Of a stretch of DNA of 64,000 bases, positions 1-9,014 are shown one piece after another. The notes under the pieces were generated by a model. It saw nothing but the letters and a program-made list of their open reading frames with translations. It did not search any database and had not been told where the DNA came from. Origin of the DNA: RH-AL1 sp964235705 (lineage in GTDB: Bacteria; Pseudomonadota; Alphaproteobacteria; Rhizobiales; Beijerinckiaceae); the NCBI GenBank assembly GCA_964235705.1, contig CAXSDP010000001.1:62001-126000 (forward strand). The letters are read 5' to 3'. The stretch's first letter is position 1. Each line of letters starts with the position of its first letter. Position numbers and translations under genes: made by a program.

Positions 1-95
1 GCCGCGAAGAGCCGCGCCGTCGCCAGTCCGATGCCGCTCGTGGCGCCGGTGACGACGACGACCTGGTCGCGGAGCGGCTTTTGCCTATGGAACAT
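1..95 (-). CDS. Short-chain dehydrogenase/reductase, 5' end only
   Basis: Reading the minus strand from the ATG at 95-93 gives an open frame to the window edge. It encodes about 31 residues containing VVVVTGATSGIGLATARLF. TGxxxGIG is the NAD(P)-binding glycine motif at the start of classical SDR enzymes. The gene is truncated by the window boundary, so the catalytic Tyr-Lys and the substrate cannot be seen. It is transcribed away from pccA. Confidence 0.75.
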   Translation of the reverse strand, partial: MFHRQKPLRDQVVVVTGATSGIGLATARLFA

Positions 96-489
96 GGATG
101 GGCCCTTGGTGAACGGTTCGAGCACGGGGAACCACGCGACGGCACCATAAGGCTTCGCGATGTAACGTCGCTGCCGCCCTTCGAGTCCTTCACCTTCGAA
201 TTCGATCCCATTGACCGGATCGACGGCGCGACGCTTCAGGTGAGGGGATCGACGAAGGGGCCCTTCGGCAGGGCGACCAATGGCGTCGGCATGGCGGCAT
301 AAGGTTGGGCGACCACGCGTCCGGCCAAGTCCGGGCCGCGTTCGATCGCGTCCGCGACGCGGTGCGTCGCCGCTTCAGCCCACGGGCATCCCGAAGGCGA
401 TGGGTCCCCGGAAGGCGGGGATCTTCCCGCGTCCCGCACTTGTCCCGATCGGCCGTGACGCCTAACAAGGCCGCCGGGACAGGGCCGAC
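96..489. other. Intergenic region between divergent SDR and pccA
   Basis: There are 394 bases between the divergent starts of the SDR gene and pccA. Several short open frames exist, but none looks like a known protein and all have shadow-type codon use. The stretch presumably holds both promoters. I see no confident -35/-10, operator or hairpin in it. Confidence 0.5.
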
Positions 490-2487
490 ATGTTCAAGAA
501 GATCCTTATCGCCAACCGCGGCGAGATCGCCTGCCGGATCATCAAGACCGCCCGTCGGATGGGCATCTCGACCGTGGCGGTCTACTCGGACGCGGATGCC
601 GACGCGTTGCACGTCGCCATGGCCGACGAGGCGGTCCGCATCGGGCCACCGGCCGCCGCAGACTCCTACCTCGACGTCGAGGCGATCGTCGCCGCCTGTC
701 GCTCGACCGGCGCCGATGCGGTCCATCCCGGCTACGGTTTCCTGTCGGAGCGCGCCGCCTTCGCGGTGGCGCTGGAAGCGGCGGGGATGACCTTCATCGG
801 CCCCAATCCGCGCGCGATCGAGATCATGGGCGACAAGATCACGTCCAAGGCGCTCGCGGCGGAGGCCGGCGTCTCGACGGTGCCGGGTCATGGCGGCACG
901 ATCACCGACGCCGCCGAGGCGGTGCGGGTCGCCGACGCGATCGGCTACCCCGTCATGATCAAGGCATCGGCCGGCGGCGGCGGCAAGGGCATGCGCGTCG
1001 CCCATCGCGCCGAGGAGGTCGCCGAGGGTTTCGCGCGGTCGCGCTCCGAGGCGCGGTCCTCCTTCGGCGACGACCGGGTGTTCATCGAGAAATACATCGT
1101 CGACCCCCGGCACATCGAGATCCAGGTCCTCGGCGACAAGCATGGAACGATCATCCACCTGGGCGAACGGGAGTGCTCCATCCAGCGCCGCAACCAGAAG
1201 GTGGTCGAGGAAGCCCCGAGCCCCCTGCTCGACGAGTCGACCCGCGAGGCTATGGGCGAGCAGGCCGTCGCGCTCGCCCGTGCCGTCGGCTACGACTCGG
1301 CCGGCACCGTCGAGTTCGTCGCCGGACAGGATCGGAGCTTCTATTTCCTGGAGATGAACACGCGGCTGCAGGTCGAGCACCCCGTGACCGAACTCGTCAC
1401 CGGCGTCGACCTCGTCGAGCAGATGATCCTGGTGGCCAGCGGGGAGCCGCTCGACATCACGCGGGACCGCGTGCGGCCTCGCGGCTGGGCGGTCGAGACG
1501 CGCGTCTACGCCGAGGACCCGGTGCGGGATTTCCTGCCCTCGACCGGCCGGCTCACCACCGTCCTGCCGCCGCCAACCGGGCGGCGCGGCGAGTGGATCA
1601 CCCGGGTCGACACCGGCGTCGGCCCAGGCGGCGAGGTGTCGATCCATTACGATCCCATGATCGCCAAGCTCGTCACGCACGCCCCAGACCGGGCCGGGGC
1701 GATCGCCGCGCAGGCCGACGCGCTCGACCGGTTCGTGATCGACGGCATCCGCCACAACGTGCCCTTCCTCGCGTCGGTCATGGCGAATGCCCGGTGGCGG
1801 GAGGGCCGCCTCTCGACGCGCTTCATCGCCGAGGAATATCCCGACGGCTTCGCCCCCGTCGTGCCGGAGGGCGCGATGGCACGCACCTTCGTCGCCGTGG
1901 CGCTCGCGATCGACCGAACGCTCGATCGCCGTCGCGGGGCGATGATTGGCTTGACGCGGCCCCACCCGCGCTACGACGGCGCGCGCGCGGTGTTGCTCGA
2001 CCAGACCCGATTCGACGTCCTCGTCACGGCCGGCGACGACCTTCGGGTGGTCTTCGACGGAGGAGACGGTTCGGTTCGCGTCACCAGTGACTGGCGTCCC
2101 GGTGGCAGGGTGTGGGAAGGCGCCGTCGACGGCGCCCCGATCGCCGTGGCGATCGAGCCGATCCTGAACGGCACCGCGCTCGCGCATGGCGGCTTCGCCG
2201 CGCGGACCCGCGTGCTCACCCGCCGCCAAGCCGACCTCGCCGGGCTGATGCTGCATCGGGAGGACGCGAGCGATGTTAAGGTGCTCCTCTGCCCCATGCC
2301 CGGCCTCGTCAAGGCCATCCACGTCGCGGCGGGACAGGCCGTCAAGGCTGGCGAGCCGCTCTGCCTCGTCGAAGCGATGAAGATGGAGAACGTGTTGCGG
2401 GCCGAGCGCGACGTGACGATCAAGTCGATCGAGGCGAGGGAAGGGGAGAGCCTCGCCGTCGACGCGACGATCATGACCTTCGCCTGA
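490..2487 (+). CDS. pccA: Propionyl-CoA carboxylase, biotin-carboxylase (alpha) subunit
   Basis: A 665-residue ATP- and bicarbonate-dependent carboxylase subunit that charges its own biotin for the transfer of CO2 to propionyl-CoA (propionate, odd-chain and branched-chain degradation towards methylmalonyl-CoA). The N-terminus MFKKILIANRGEIACRII is the biotin carboxylase fold. The ATP-grasp glycine loop ASAGGGGKGM is near residue 160, and FLEMNTRLQVEHPVTE carries catalytic residues. The C-terminal biotinyl domain has EAMKMEN with the biotin lysine at about residue 631. Length and the fused BC-BCCP layout fit PccA better than AccC, which lacks the biotinyl domain. A 3-methylcrotonyl- or geranyl-CoA carboxylase alpha chain is the main alternative. 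The beta subunit is not in the window. Confidence 0.88.
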   Translation: MFKKILIANRGEIACRIIKTARRMGISTVAVYSDADADALHVAMADEAVRIGPPAAADSYLDVEAIVAACRSTGADAVHPGYGFLSERAAFAVALEAAGMTFIGPNPRAIEIMGDKITSKALAAEAGVSTVPGHGGTITDAAEAVRVADAIGYPVMIKASAGGGGKGMRVAHRAEEVAEGFARSRSEARSSFGDDRVFIEKYIVDPRHIEIQVLGDKHGTIIHLGERECSIQRRNQKVVEEAPSPLLDESTREAMGEQAVALARAVGYDSAGTVEFVAGQDRSFYFLEMNTRLQVEHPVTELVTGVDLVEQMILVASGEPLDITRDRVRPRGWAVETRVYAEDPVRDFLPSTGRLTTVLPPPTGRRGEWITRVDTGVGPGGEVSIHYDPMIAKLVTHAPDRAGAIAAQADALDRFVIDGIRHNVPFLASVMANARWREGRLSTRFIAEEYPDGFAPVVPEGAMARTFVAVALAIDRTLDRRRGAMIGLTRPHPRYDGARAVLLDQTRFDVLVTAGDDLRVVFDGGDGSVRVTSDWRPGGRVWEGAVDGAPIAVAIEPILNGTALAHGGFAARTRVLTRRQADLAGLMLHREDASDVKVLLCPMPGLVKAIHVAAGQAVKAGEPLCLVEAMKMENVLRAERDVTIKSIEAREGESLAVDATIMTFA

Positions 2488-2497
2488 GAGCGTGACG

Positions 2498-2953
2498 ATG
2501 CCGCTCTACTTCGCCTACGGCTCGAACATGGATGAGGCCGCGATGCGGACGCGGTGTCCGCGCGCGCGGGTGCTCGGCATCGCGCGATTGGCACGCCACC
2601 GCTTCGCTTTGATGGGCAACGGCTACGCCTCCGTGCGGCCCACCCCCGGAGCGGACGTGTACGGCGTCCTTTACGACCTCGCGGACGCCGACGTCGCGCC
2701 CCTCGACGATTACGAGGACGTCGCCGGCGGTTTGTACGTCAAGGCGATGCTGCCGGTGACCCGAGGCGACGGGCCAGCCCAGGACGCGTTGGTCTACCTC
2801 GGCACCGACGCCACGGCCGGTCGCGCGATCCACGTCGGCTACATGGAGGGCATCGCGACCGCCGCCGACGCCTTCGCGCTGCCGGACGCCTACGTCGCCG
2901 CGTTGCGGACGCTGGTGCCGTGTGCCGCGTCAGGGCGGGGATCTCCGTCGTGA
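2498..2953 (+). CDS. Gamma-glutamylcyclotransferase (AIG2-like) family protein
   Basis: About 151 residues starting MPLYFAYGSNMDE. The YGSN motif is the signature of the gamma-glutamylcyclotransferase/AIG2-like fold, whose members cyclise gamma-glutamyl amines or amino acids to 5-oxoproline. The general-base acid is probably one of the glutamates or aspartates in LDDYEDVAGGLYVK. I chose the ATG at 2498 because GAGAG lies 7 bases upstream; a GTG at 2492 is the alternative. It begins 10 bases after the pccA stop and its stop overlaps the panC start, so the three are probably co-transcribed. The substrate is unknown. Confidence 0.75.
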   Translation: MPLYFAYGSNMDEAAMRTRCPRARVLGIARLARHRFALMGNGYASVRPTPGADVYGVLYDLADADVAPLDDYEDVAGGLYVKAMLPVTRGDGPAQDALVYLGTDATAGRAIHVGYMEGIATAADAFALPDAYVAALRTLVPCAASGRGSPS

Positions 2954-3843
2954 TCCTTCCGACCGCCACCGACGTCGTCGGCTTGCGGGAGCGCGTCGCG
3001 ACGTGGCGCGCGCGAAACCTCCGCGTCGCCCTGGTGCCGACGATGGGCGCGCTGCACGCCGGTCACGCCCGGCTCGTCGAGGTGGGCCGGAGCGTCGCCG
3101 ATCGCGTGATCGTGTCCATCTTCGTCAACCCGACGCAGTTCGCGGCCGGGGAAGACTTCGCCGCCTACCCCCGCGACCTCCAGACCGATCGCCGGAACGC
3201 GGCGGCGGCCGGCGCCGACCTGGTCTACGCGCCCGACGTCATGTACCCGGCCGGCTTCGCGACGACCGTCCGCCTCGAGGGGCCTGCCGTCGCCGGCCTC
3301 GAGGATCGCGCCCGACCAACCCATTTCGCGGGAGTCGCGACGGTGGTGACGAAGCTCCTGCTACAGGCCGCACCCGACGTCGCCCTCTTCGGCGAGAAGG
3401 ATTTCCAGCAGCTTCGCGTGATCGAGCGCGTGGCGCTCGACCTCGACGTGCCGGTGCGCATCCTCGGCGTCCCCACGGTACGCGACGATGGAGGCCTCGC
3501 CCTGTCGTCGCGCAACGCCTACCTGAGCGCGGAGGAGCGCCGCCGCGCCCCGGCCCTCCATGCCGCCCTGGCGACCGCGGTGGTCGCGATCGAGCGGGGC
3601 GAGCCGATCGATGACAGCGTGGACGCCGCATGCCGGGAGATCGTCGCGGCGGGCTTCGCCCTCGACTACGTCGCCGGCCGCCGCGCCGACACGCTGGCTC
3701 CGTTCGCCCCGGAGGAGGAGGGCGTCGGTCGCATCCTCGCCGCCGCGCGGCTCGGATCCACACGACTGCTTGATAACGTCGGTTTCCGGCGATCGGCACG
3801 CTTTACCACCGAGCGGAAAGACGCCATGGGTGGCGGAAGGTGA
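2950..3843 (+). CDS. panC: Pantothenate synthetase
   Basis: A 297-residue ligase that condenses pantoate with beta-alanine at the cost of ATP, the last step of pantothenate (coenzyme A precursor) synthesis. It shows the nucleotidyl-transferase HIGH-like motif in PTMGALHAGHARLV, then FVNPTQF, ALFGEKDFQQL and the LSSRNAYLS loop, in the family order. The GTG start at 2950 overlaps the stop of the preceding gene (GTGA arrangement), which suggests translational coupling. The short tail after GSTRLLDNV is not part of the conserved domain. Confidence 0.95.
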   Translation: MILPTATDVVGLRERVATWRARNLRVALVPTMGALHAGHARLVEVGRSVADRVIVSIFVNPTQFAAGEDFAAYPRDLQTDRRNAAAAGADLVYAPDVMYPAGFATTVRLEGPAVAGLEDRARPTHFAGVATVVTKLLLQAAPDVALFGEKDFQQLRVIERVALDLDVPVRILGVPTVRDDGGLALSSRNAYLSAEERRRAPALHAALATAVVAIERGEPIDDSVDAACREIVAAGFALDYVAGRRADTLAPFAPEEEGVGRILAAARLGSTRLLDNVGFRRSARFTTERKDAMGGGR

Positions 3844-3864
3844 CCGCGGGCGGGAGGCGGGTTC

Positions 3865-5103
3865 ATGTGGAATGACTTGAAACAGTTGAACGCCAAGCAA
3901 CGCAGCGCGGTCCTGGCCAGCTATCTCGGGTGGACGCTCGACGCGTTCGACTTCTTCATCCTCGTGTTCGTCTTGCCGGATGTCGCCAGAACGTTCGGAA
4001 CGGATGTCAAATCCGTGTCTTACGCGGTTTTCCTCACCCTCGCCGCGCGACCGGTCGGCGCGTTGATCTTCGGCCTCGCCGCCGACAAGTACGGGCGACG
4101 TCCGACCCTGATGGTCGACATCATCCTGTTCTCCGTTCTCGAATTCGCCTCCGGCTTCGCTCCCAGCCTCGGCGCGTTCCTCGTGTTGCGCATCCTGTTC
4201 GGCGTGGCGATGGGGGGCGAGTGGGGTGTCGGCGCGTCCTTGACGATGGAAACCATCAACCCGAAGGCGCGCGGCATCGTTTCGGGCATCCTGCAAGCCG
4301 GCTATCCCAGCGGCTACCTCCTCGCGTCCATCGTGTTCACGGTGCTGTACCCGATCATCGGCTGGCGCGGCATGTTCATGGTCGGCGCCGCGCCGGCGCT
4401 CCTCGTGCTCTACATCCGCTCGAACGTCGACGAATCGCCGGTGTTCCTCGCCAACGAGCGGCAAGCCCGCAAACCGAGCCTCGCCGCCGTCCTGAAGGCC
4501 AACGCCCGCCTCTTCGCCTTCGCCGTCATCCTCATGGGCGCCTTCAACTTCTTCAGCCACGGGACGCAGGACCTTTACCCGACCTTCCTGCGCCAGCAGA
4601 TGAAGTTCACGCCCCACGTCACCGGCCTCATCGCCATCGTCTTCAACATCGGCGCGATGTGCGGCGGGATCACCTTCGGCACCTTGTCGGAGCGGATCGG
4701 GCGTCGTCGGGCCATCGCCATCGCCGCGATCTGCGCCCTGCCGGCGATCCCGTTCTGGGCCTACGGCGGCACGCCGGTCATCCTGGCGGCCGGCGGCTTC
4801 GTGCTCCAGTTCGCCGTGCAGGGCGCTTGGGGCGTCGTGCCCGTCTACCTCAACGAGCTGTCGCCCGACGCGGTGCGCGGGACCTTCCCCGGTTTCGCTT
4901 ACCAGATCGGCAACCTTATCGCCTCCTACAACGCCGTCATCCAGAGCGACATCGCCGAGCACATGAACGGCGACTACGCCTTCGGCCTCGCGATCGTCGC
5001 CGCGATCGTCGCCGTGCTGGTGGCCGGTCTCGCCCTGGCAGGCTCCGACACCAGGGGCGTCTTGTTCGCCGGCATGAAGCCGGCGTCGGAGCCGGTGTCT
5101 TGA
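3865..5103 (+). CDS. MFS transporter, SHS-type (lactate/sialate-like carboxylate carrier)
   Basis: A 412-residue inner-membrane protein with about 12 hydrophobic segments. The opening ASYLGWTLDAFDFFILVFVL, the loop 2-3 signature GLAADKYGRRPTL and the segment GVAMGGEWGVGASLTM are typical of the sialate:H+ symporter / Jen1-like branch, which moves monocarboxylates such as lactate or pyruvate by proton symport. It follows panC by 21 bases and overlaps the acylphosphatase start, so it probably belongs to the same transcript. The exact substrate cannot be read from the sequence. Confidence 0.83.
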   Translation: MWNDLKQLNAKQRSAVLASYLGWTLDAFDFFILVFVLPDVARTFGTDVKSVSYAVFLTLAARPVGALIFGLAADKYGRRPTLMVDIILFSVLEFASGFAPSLGAFLVLRILFGVAMGGEWGVGASLTMETINPKARGIVSGILQAGYPSGYLLASIVFTVLYPIIGWRGMFMVGAAPALLVLYIRSNVDESPVFLANERQARKPSLAAVLKANARLFAFAVILMGAFNFFSHGTQDLYPTFLRQQMKFTPHVTGLIAIVFNIGAMCGGITFGTLSERIGRRRAIAIAAICALPAIPFWAYGGTPVILAAGGFVLQFAVQGAWGVVPVYLNELSPDAVRGTFPGFAYQIGNLIASYNAVIQSDIAEHMNGDYAFGLAIVAAIVAVLVAGLALAGSDTRGVLFAGMKPASEPVS

Positions 5104-5393
5104 GCGACGGCGAACGGGCGATCGCCGTTCACGTCACCGGGGCGGTGCAGGGCGTGTCGTATCGCGCCTACACCAGGGCGCAGGCGGTTCGGCTCGGCGT
5201 CAGGGGATGGGTGGCCAATCGCGACGATGGCTCCGTCGACGCGGCGCTGCTCGGGGGCGGCGACGCGCTGGCCGAGTTGGTCGGCCTCATGCGGCGCGGG
5301 CCGCCGCACGCCACGGTCGAGGGGGTCGACGTGCGATCGACCGATCGCGCGCGGACGGAGGAAGCGCCGCCCGAACACGGCATCGCGTTCTGA
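5100..5393 (+). CDS. acyP: Acylphosphatase
   Basis: A 97-residue cytosolic enzyme that hydrolyses acyl-phosphates. The acylphosphatase signature is clear: VTGAVQGVSYRAYTR (phosphate-binding loop and catalytic Arg) followed by LGVRGWVANRDDGSV, which holds the catalytic Asn. No ATG is available near the N-terminus. The TTG at 5100 overlaps the TGA of the transporter (TTGA) and gives the family's usual length of about 90-100 residues. It is the last gene of the rightward run and faces parE. Confidence 0.9.
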   Translation: MSDGERAIAVHVTGAVQGVSYRAYTRAQAVRLGVRGWVANRDDGSVDAALLGGGDALAELVGLMRRGPPHATVEGVDVRSTDRARTEEAPPEHGIAF

Positions 5394-5417
5394 AGGCTTC
5401 GGAAGCGTGAGGGTCCC

Positions 5418-7469
5418 TCACACGTCGACCAGCTTCGTCGCGAAGGCGGCGCGCTCCTGGATGAAGGCGAAACGAGCTTCCGCCTTGTTGCCCATCAGGC
5501 GCTCGACGCTGTCACTGGTCCGCTCGCGCGACTCGTCGACCACCGCCACGCGCAGGAGGTTGCGGCGCCGGGGGTCCATGGTGGTCTCCTTCAACTGCGC
5601 CGGCAGCATCTCGCCGAGCCCTTTGAAGCGGCTCGTCTCGATCTTGCCCTTGCCGGTCAGCACCTTCTTCAAGATTTCGGCGCGGTGGCGCTCGTCGCGC
5701 GCGTAGGCGTGGGTCGCGCCCTGCGTCAGGCGATAAAGTGGCGGCACGGCGAGGTACAGGTGACCGGCCTCGATCAGCTTGGGCATCTCCCGATAGAAGA
5801 AGGTGATGAGGAGCGAGGCGATATGGGCGCCGTCGACGTCGGCGTCGGTCATCACGATGACCTTGTCGTAGCGCAGGTCCCCGGCCGCGTAGCGTGCGCC
5901 CGTGCCGCAGCCGAGCGCCTGCGCGAGGTCGGCGAGCTGCTGGTTGGCGGCAAGCTTGTCGCGCGTCGCGTTCGCCACGTTGAGGATCTTGCCCCGCAGC
6001 GGCAGCACGGCCTGGCTCGCGCGGTCGCGCGCCTGCTTGGCCGAGCCGCCGGCGCTGTCCCCCTCGACGATGAAGATTTCCGATCCCTGCGCCTGGTTGT
6101 TGGTGCAATCGGCCAGCTTGCCCGGCAGGCGCAGCTTGCGGGTCGCGGTCTTGCGGGACACATCCTTCTCGGCGCGCCGCCGGAGCCGTTCCTCCGCGCG
6201 CTCGACGCTCCAATCGAGCAGCCGCGCCGCCTGCGAGGGCAGGGAGGCCAGCCACTGGTCGAAGGCGTCGCGCACCGCCTGCTCGACGAGGCGGGACGCG
6301 TCCGTGCTCATCAGCCGGCCCTTGTTCTGGCCCTGGAACTCCGGCTCCCGCAGGAACACCGAGATCAGCGCCGCGCAGGACACCATCACGTCGTCGGCGG
6401 TGAGGACGGCGGCGCGCTTGGCTTGGCCGACGCGTTCGGCGTGGTCGCGCAGGCCGCGCAGCAAGGCGTTGCGAAGGCCCGCCTCGTGCGTGCCGCCGTC
6501 GGGCGTGGGGATGGTGTTGCAGTAGGATTGTACGCGACCGTCGTCATCGGCCAGCCAGCACAAGGCCCATTCCAGCGAGCCGTGGCCGCCCGGCCGCGTC
6601 ACCTTGCCGGTGAACACCTGGTCGGCGACGAGCGTCTTGCCGGCGGTGTCCTGCGCCAGCGAGTCCTTCAGGCCGCCGGGGAAATGGAACACCGCCTCGC
6701 GCGGGACCCCGCCCTCGTTGTTGAGGGCGGTGTTGTGCCAGCGGATCTCGACGCCGCCGAACAGGTAGGCCTTGGCCCGCGCCATCTTGAAGAGCCGCAC
6801 CGGCTTCAGGGCGGCGTCCGCGCCGAAGATCTGCGGATCGGGCTTGAAGCGCACCTTGGTGCCGCGCCGGTTCAGCACCTTGCCGACCGTGACGAGCCCC
6901 GAGGTCGGCAGGCCGCGCGAGAACGTTTGACGATACAGGGTTTGCCCGCGCGCGACCTCCACCTCGAGCGCCTCCGACAGCGCGTTGCAGACCGAAACGC
7001 CCACGCCGTGCAGGCCGCCCGATGTCTGGTACGCGCCCGAATCGAATTTGCCGCCGGCGTGCAGCACGGTCATGATGACCTCGACCGTCGATTTGCCCGG
7101 GAACTTCGGGTGCGGCTCGACCGGCATGCCCCGGCCGTTGTCGGTCACGGTGACGGCGCCCTCCGCGTCGAGCAGCACGTCGATGAAGGTCGCGTGCCCG
7201 GCCACCGCCTCGTCCATCGCGTTGTCCAACACCTCGGCGAAGAGGTGGTGCATCGCGCCCTCGTCGGTGCCGCCGATGTACATGCCCGGCCGCCGCCGCA
7301 CCGGTTCCAGGCCTTCCAGCACCTCGATGGAGGCGGCGTTGTACTCGGTCTCGGCGACGATCGTTGGTTTGAAGGGCGCCATCTCGGCCTTGGTCGCGGG
7401 TCGTCGCGCCTGTGCGAGGGCGGCCGGGGGCTTGTGCGCCGCTGCGAAGAGGTCACGCGTGTTGGCCAT
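5418..7469 (-). CDS. parE: DNA topoisomerase IV subunit B
   Basis: A 683-residue ATPase subunit of topoisomerase IV, which unlinks daughter chromosomes. GHKL ATPase motifs are present: EVLDNAMDEA, DNGRGMPV and TSGGLHGVGVSVCNAL. The TOPRIM domain shows EGDSAGGSAKQARDR and MTDADVDGAHI, which bind Mg2+. The C-terminal KGLGEMLPAQLKETTMDP is the conserved type IIA tail. Length and the absence of the long insertion of some GyrB proteins support ParE over GyrB. The N-terminal 40 residues are variable. The start is divergent from the GT4 gene. Confidence 0.93.
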   Translation of the reverse strand: MANTRDLFAAAHKPPAALAQARRPATKAEMAPFKPTIVAETEYNAASIEVLEGLEPVRRRPGMYIGGTDEGAMHHLFAEVLDNAMDEAVAGHATFIDVLLDAEGAVTVTDNGRGMPVEPHPKFPGKSTVEVIMTVLHAGGKFDSGAYQTSGGLHGVGVSVCNALSEALEVEVARGQTLYRQTFSRGLPTSGLVTVGKVLNRRGTKVRFKPDPQIFGADAALKPVRLFKMARAKAYLFGGVEIRWHNTALNNEGGVPREAVFHFPGGLKDSLAQDTAGKTLVADQVFTGKVTRPGGHGSLEWALCWLADDDGRVQSYCNTIPTPDGGTHEAGLRNALLRGLRDHAERVGQAKRAAVLTADDVMVSCAALISVFLREPEFQGQNKGRLMSTDASRLVEQAVRDAFDQWLASLPSQAARLLDWSVERAEERLRRRAEKDVSRKTATRKLRLPGKLADCTNNQAQGSEIFIVEGDSAGGSAKQARDRASQAVLPLRGKILNVANATRDKLAANQQLADLAQALGCGTGARYAAGDLRYDKVIVMTDADVDGAHIASLLITFFYREMPKLIEAGHLYLAVPPLYRLTQGATHAYARDERHRAEILKKVLTGKGKIETSRFKGLGEMLPAQLKETTMDPRRRNLLRVAVVDESRERTSDSVERLMGNKAEARFAFIQERAAFATKLVDV

Positions 7470-7632
7470 GCCGGTCGTCTCGCTCGAGCTAGGGACTTAA
7501 CGGGGGTCGAAGCGCCTCGGCCCGTCGGCGCGAACCAAGCATCACGAGCCGGCGCTGAATGGAACATAACAGAAACATTTCAGCAAATCACTTCACGTAT
7601 CCTTAATCGGCCGCCTGCTAGCCTGGAGGGTG

Positions 7633-7644
7633 ACGGACGTCCGT
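7633..7644. promoter_or_regulatory. 12-bp perfect palindrome ahead of the GT4 gene
   Basis: ACGGACGTCCGT reads the same on both strands and ends 13 bases before the GT4 start codon, within the parE-GT4 divergent region (7470-7657). The preceding 60 bases are unusually AT-rich for this genome, as expected for a promoter. The palindrome could be an operator, but a GC-rich 12-mer can arise by chance. Confidence 0.3.
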
Positions 7645-7657
7645 TCGAGCGCGCATC

Positions 7658-8971
7658 ATGGCCGATCAACCCTTAACCATCGTTATCGTCTTCGATCATG
7701 CCTCCGTCACCGGCGGGCAGGCGAAGGTCGCCTTCGACAGCGCGGTGGGGCTGAAGCGCCACGGTCATCGGCCCATCGTCTTCGCGGCGGCAGGCCCCAT
7801 CTCGCCGGACCTCGTCGCGGCCGGCATCGAGACGGTCTGCCTCGACCAGAGCGACCTCGTCGGCAACCCGTCTCGCGCCGCCGCCGCCGTGCAGGGCATC
7901 TGGAACGTCGCCGCCGCCAGGGCGCTCGAGGCGCTGTTGGCGCGCCTGCCGCGCGGCGAGACGATCGTCCACGTCCACGGCTGGGCGAAGGCGCTCTCGC
8001 CCTCGATCGCCGGGCCGATCGCGCGCTCGACGTTGCCGGCGATCTACACGATCCACGAGTACTTCCAGTTCTGCCCCAACGGCGGTTTCTACAACTACCA
8101 GGACCACCACGTCTGCACGCTGAAGCCGCTGTCGACGGCGTGCTGGACGACGAACTGCGATTCGCGCAGTTACGCGCGCAAGCTGTGGCGCAACGTCAGG
8201 CTCACCGCCGCCAAGCACGTCGCGCACCTGCCCGACGTCTTCTCCGACTACGTCGCGATATCCCGGTTCCAGCGGGCCATCGTGGCGCCGTTGGTGCCGG
8301 CCGCCGCCCGGCTCCACGACGTGGCCAACCCCATCTCCATCCCGGACTTCGGACCCAAGGCCGATCCGTGTGCCGGCGAGGTCATCTTCGTCGGGCGGCT
8401 GTCGCCCGAGAAGGGGACCTTCCTCTTCGCCGAGGCGGCGCGCCGCGCGGGGATGGTGCCCACCTACGTCGGCGACGGGCCGGTGGCCGGGGAGCTCGCG
8501 GCCCGATATCCCGAGGCGAGGCTGCTCGGCTGGACCGATCCGGCCGGCGTGCAACGGGCGATGCGCGCCGCCCGCGCCCTGGTGTTCCCCTCGCTCTGGT
8601 ACGAGGGCCAGCCCCTCACGGTGCTCGAGGCCAAGGGCCTCGGCGTGCCGGTGATCGTCAGCGACGCCTGCGCCGGGCGCGAGGAGGTCGAGGACGGCGT
8701 GACCGGCCTCTGGTTCAAGAGCGGCGACGCCGACGACCTCGCCCGCGCGCTCGCCGCGACCCGCGACGACGCCGCCGTAGCCGCCATGTCGTTGGCCGCC
8801 ACCCAGGCGTACTGGGTCGACCCACCGACACTCGACGCCCACGTTGCCAAGATCCTGGACATTTACCAGGGCATGCTGAGCAGGGTCAGCGGAAGAGTGC
8901 CTGCGGAAACGTCAACCAAGGCCTACCATGCCGTATCGCTAGGCACCGGCGCCGCGACGCGCCGAGCCTAG
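7658..8971 (+). CDS. Glycosyltransferase family 4-type protein
   Basis: A 437-residue GT-B-fold enzyme. The N-terminal half begins IVIVFDHASVTGGQAKVAFD, the acceptor-side glycine motif. The C-terminal half has GEVIFVGRLSPEKGTFLFAEA, LLGWTDPAGVQRAMRAARAL, and PSLWYEGQPLTVLEAKGLG followed by VIVSDACAGREEV, the nucleotide-sugar-binding EX7E region of GT4 enzymes. It probably adds a sugar to a surface glycan or lipid in the cytoplasm; donor and acceptor are not predictable. It stands alone, divergent from parE and convergent with glnA, 43 bases away. The last ~30 residues are polar and not conserved. Confidence 0.85.
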   Translation: MADQPLTIVIVFDHASVTGGQAKVAFDSAVGLKRHGHRPIVFAAAGPISPDLVAAGIETVCLDQSDLVGNPSRAAAAVQGIWNVAAARALEALLARLPRGETIVHVHGWAKALSPSIAGPIARSTLPAIYTIHEYFQFCPNGGFYNYQDHHVCTLKPLSTACWTTNCDSRSYARKLWRNVRLTAAKHVAHLPDVFSDYVAISRFQRAIVAPLVPAAARLHDVANPISIPDFGPKADPCAGEVIFVGRLSPEKGTFLFAEAARRAGMVPTYVGDGPVAGELAARYPEARLLGWTDPAGVQRAMRAARALVFPSLWYEGQPLTVLEAKGLGVPVIVSDACAGREEVEDGVTGLWFKSGDADDLARALAATRDDAAVAAMSLAATQAYWVDPPTLDAHVAKILDIYQGMLSRVSGRVPAETSTKAYHAVSLGTGAATRRA

Positions 8972-9014
8972 GTCGGCGCCGCATTGGGACCCGGACCGCG
9001 TCGGCGGCGTTCGC

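Noticed and set aside
190..2322. 710-codon open frame on the minus strand opposite pccA
   Set aside because: Rich in Arg, Gly and Asp with no recognisable motif. It mirrors the coding strand of a clear carboxylase gene, a common effect in GC-rich DNA.
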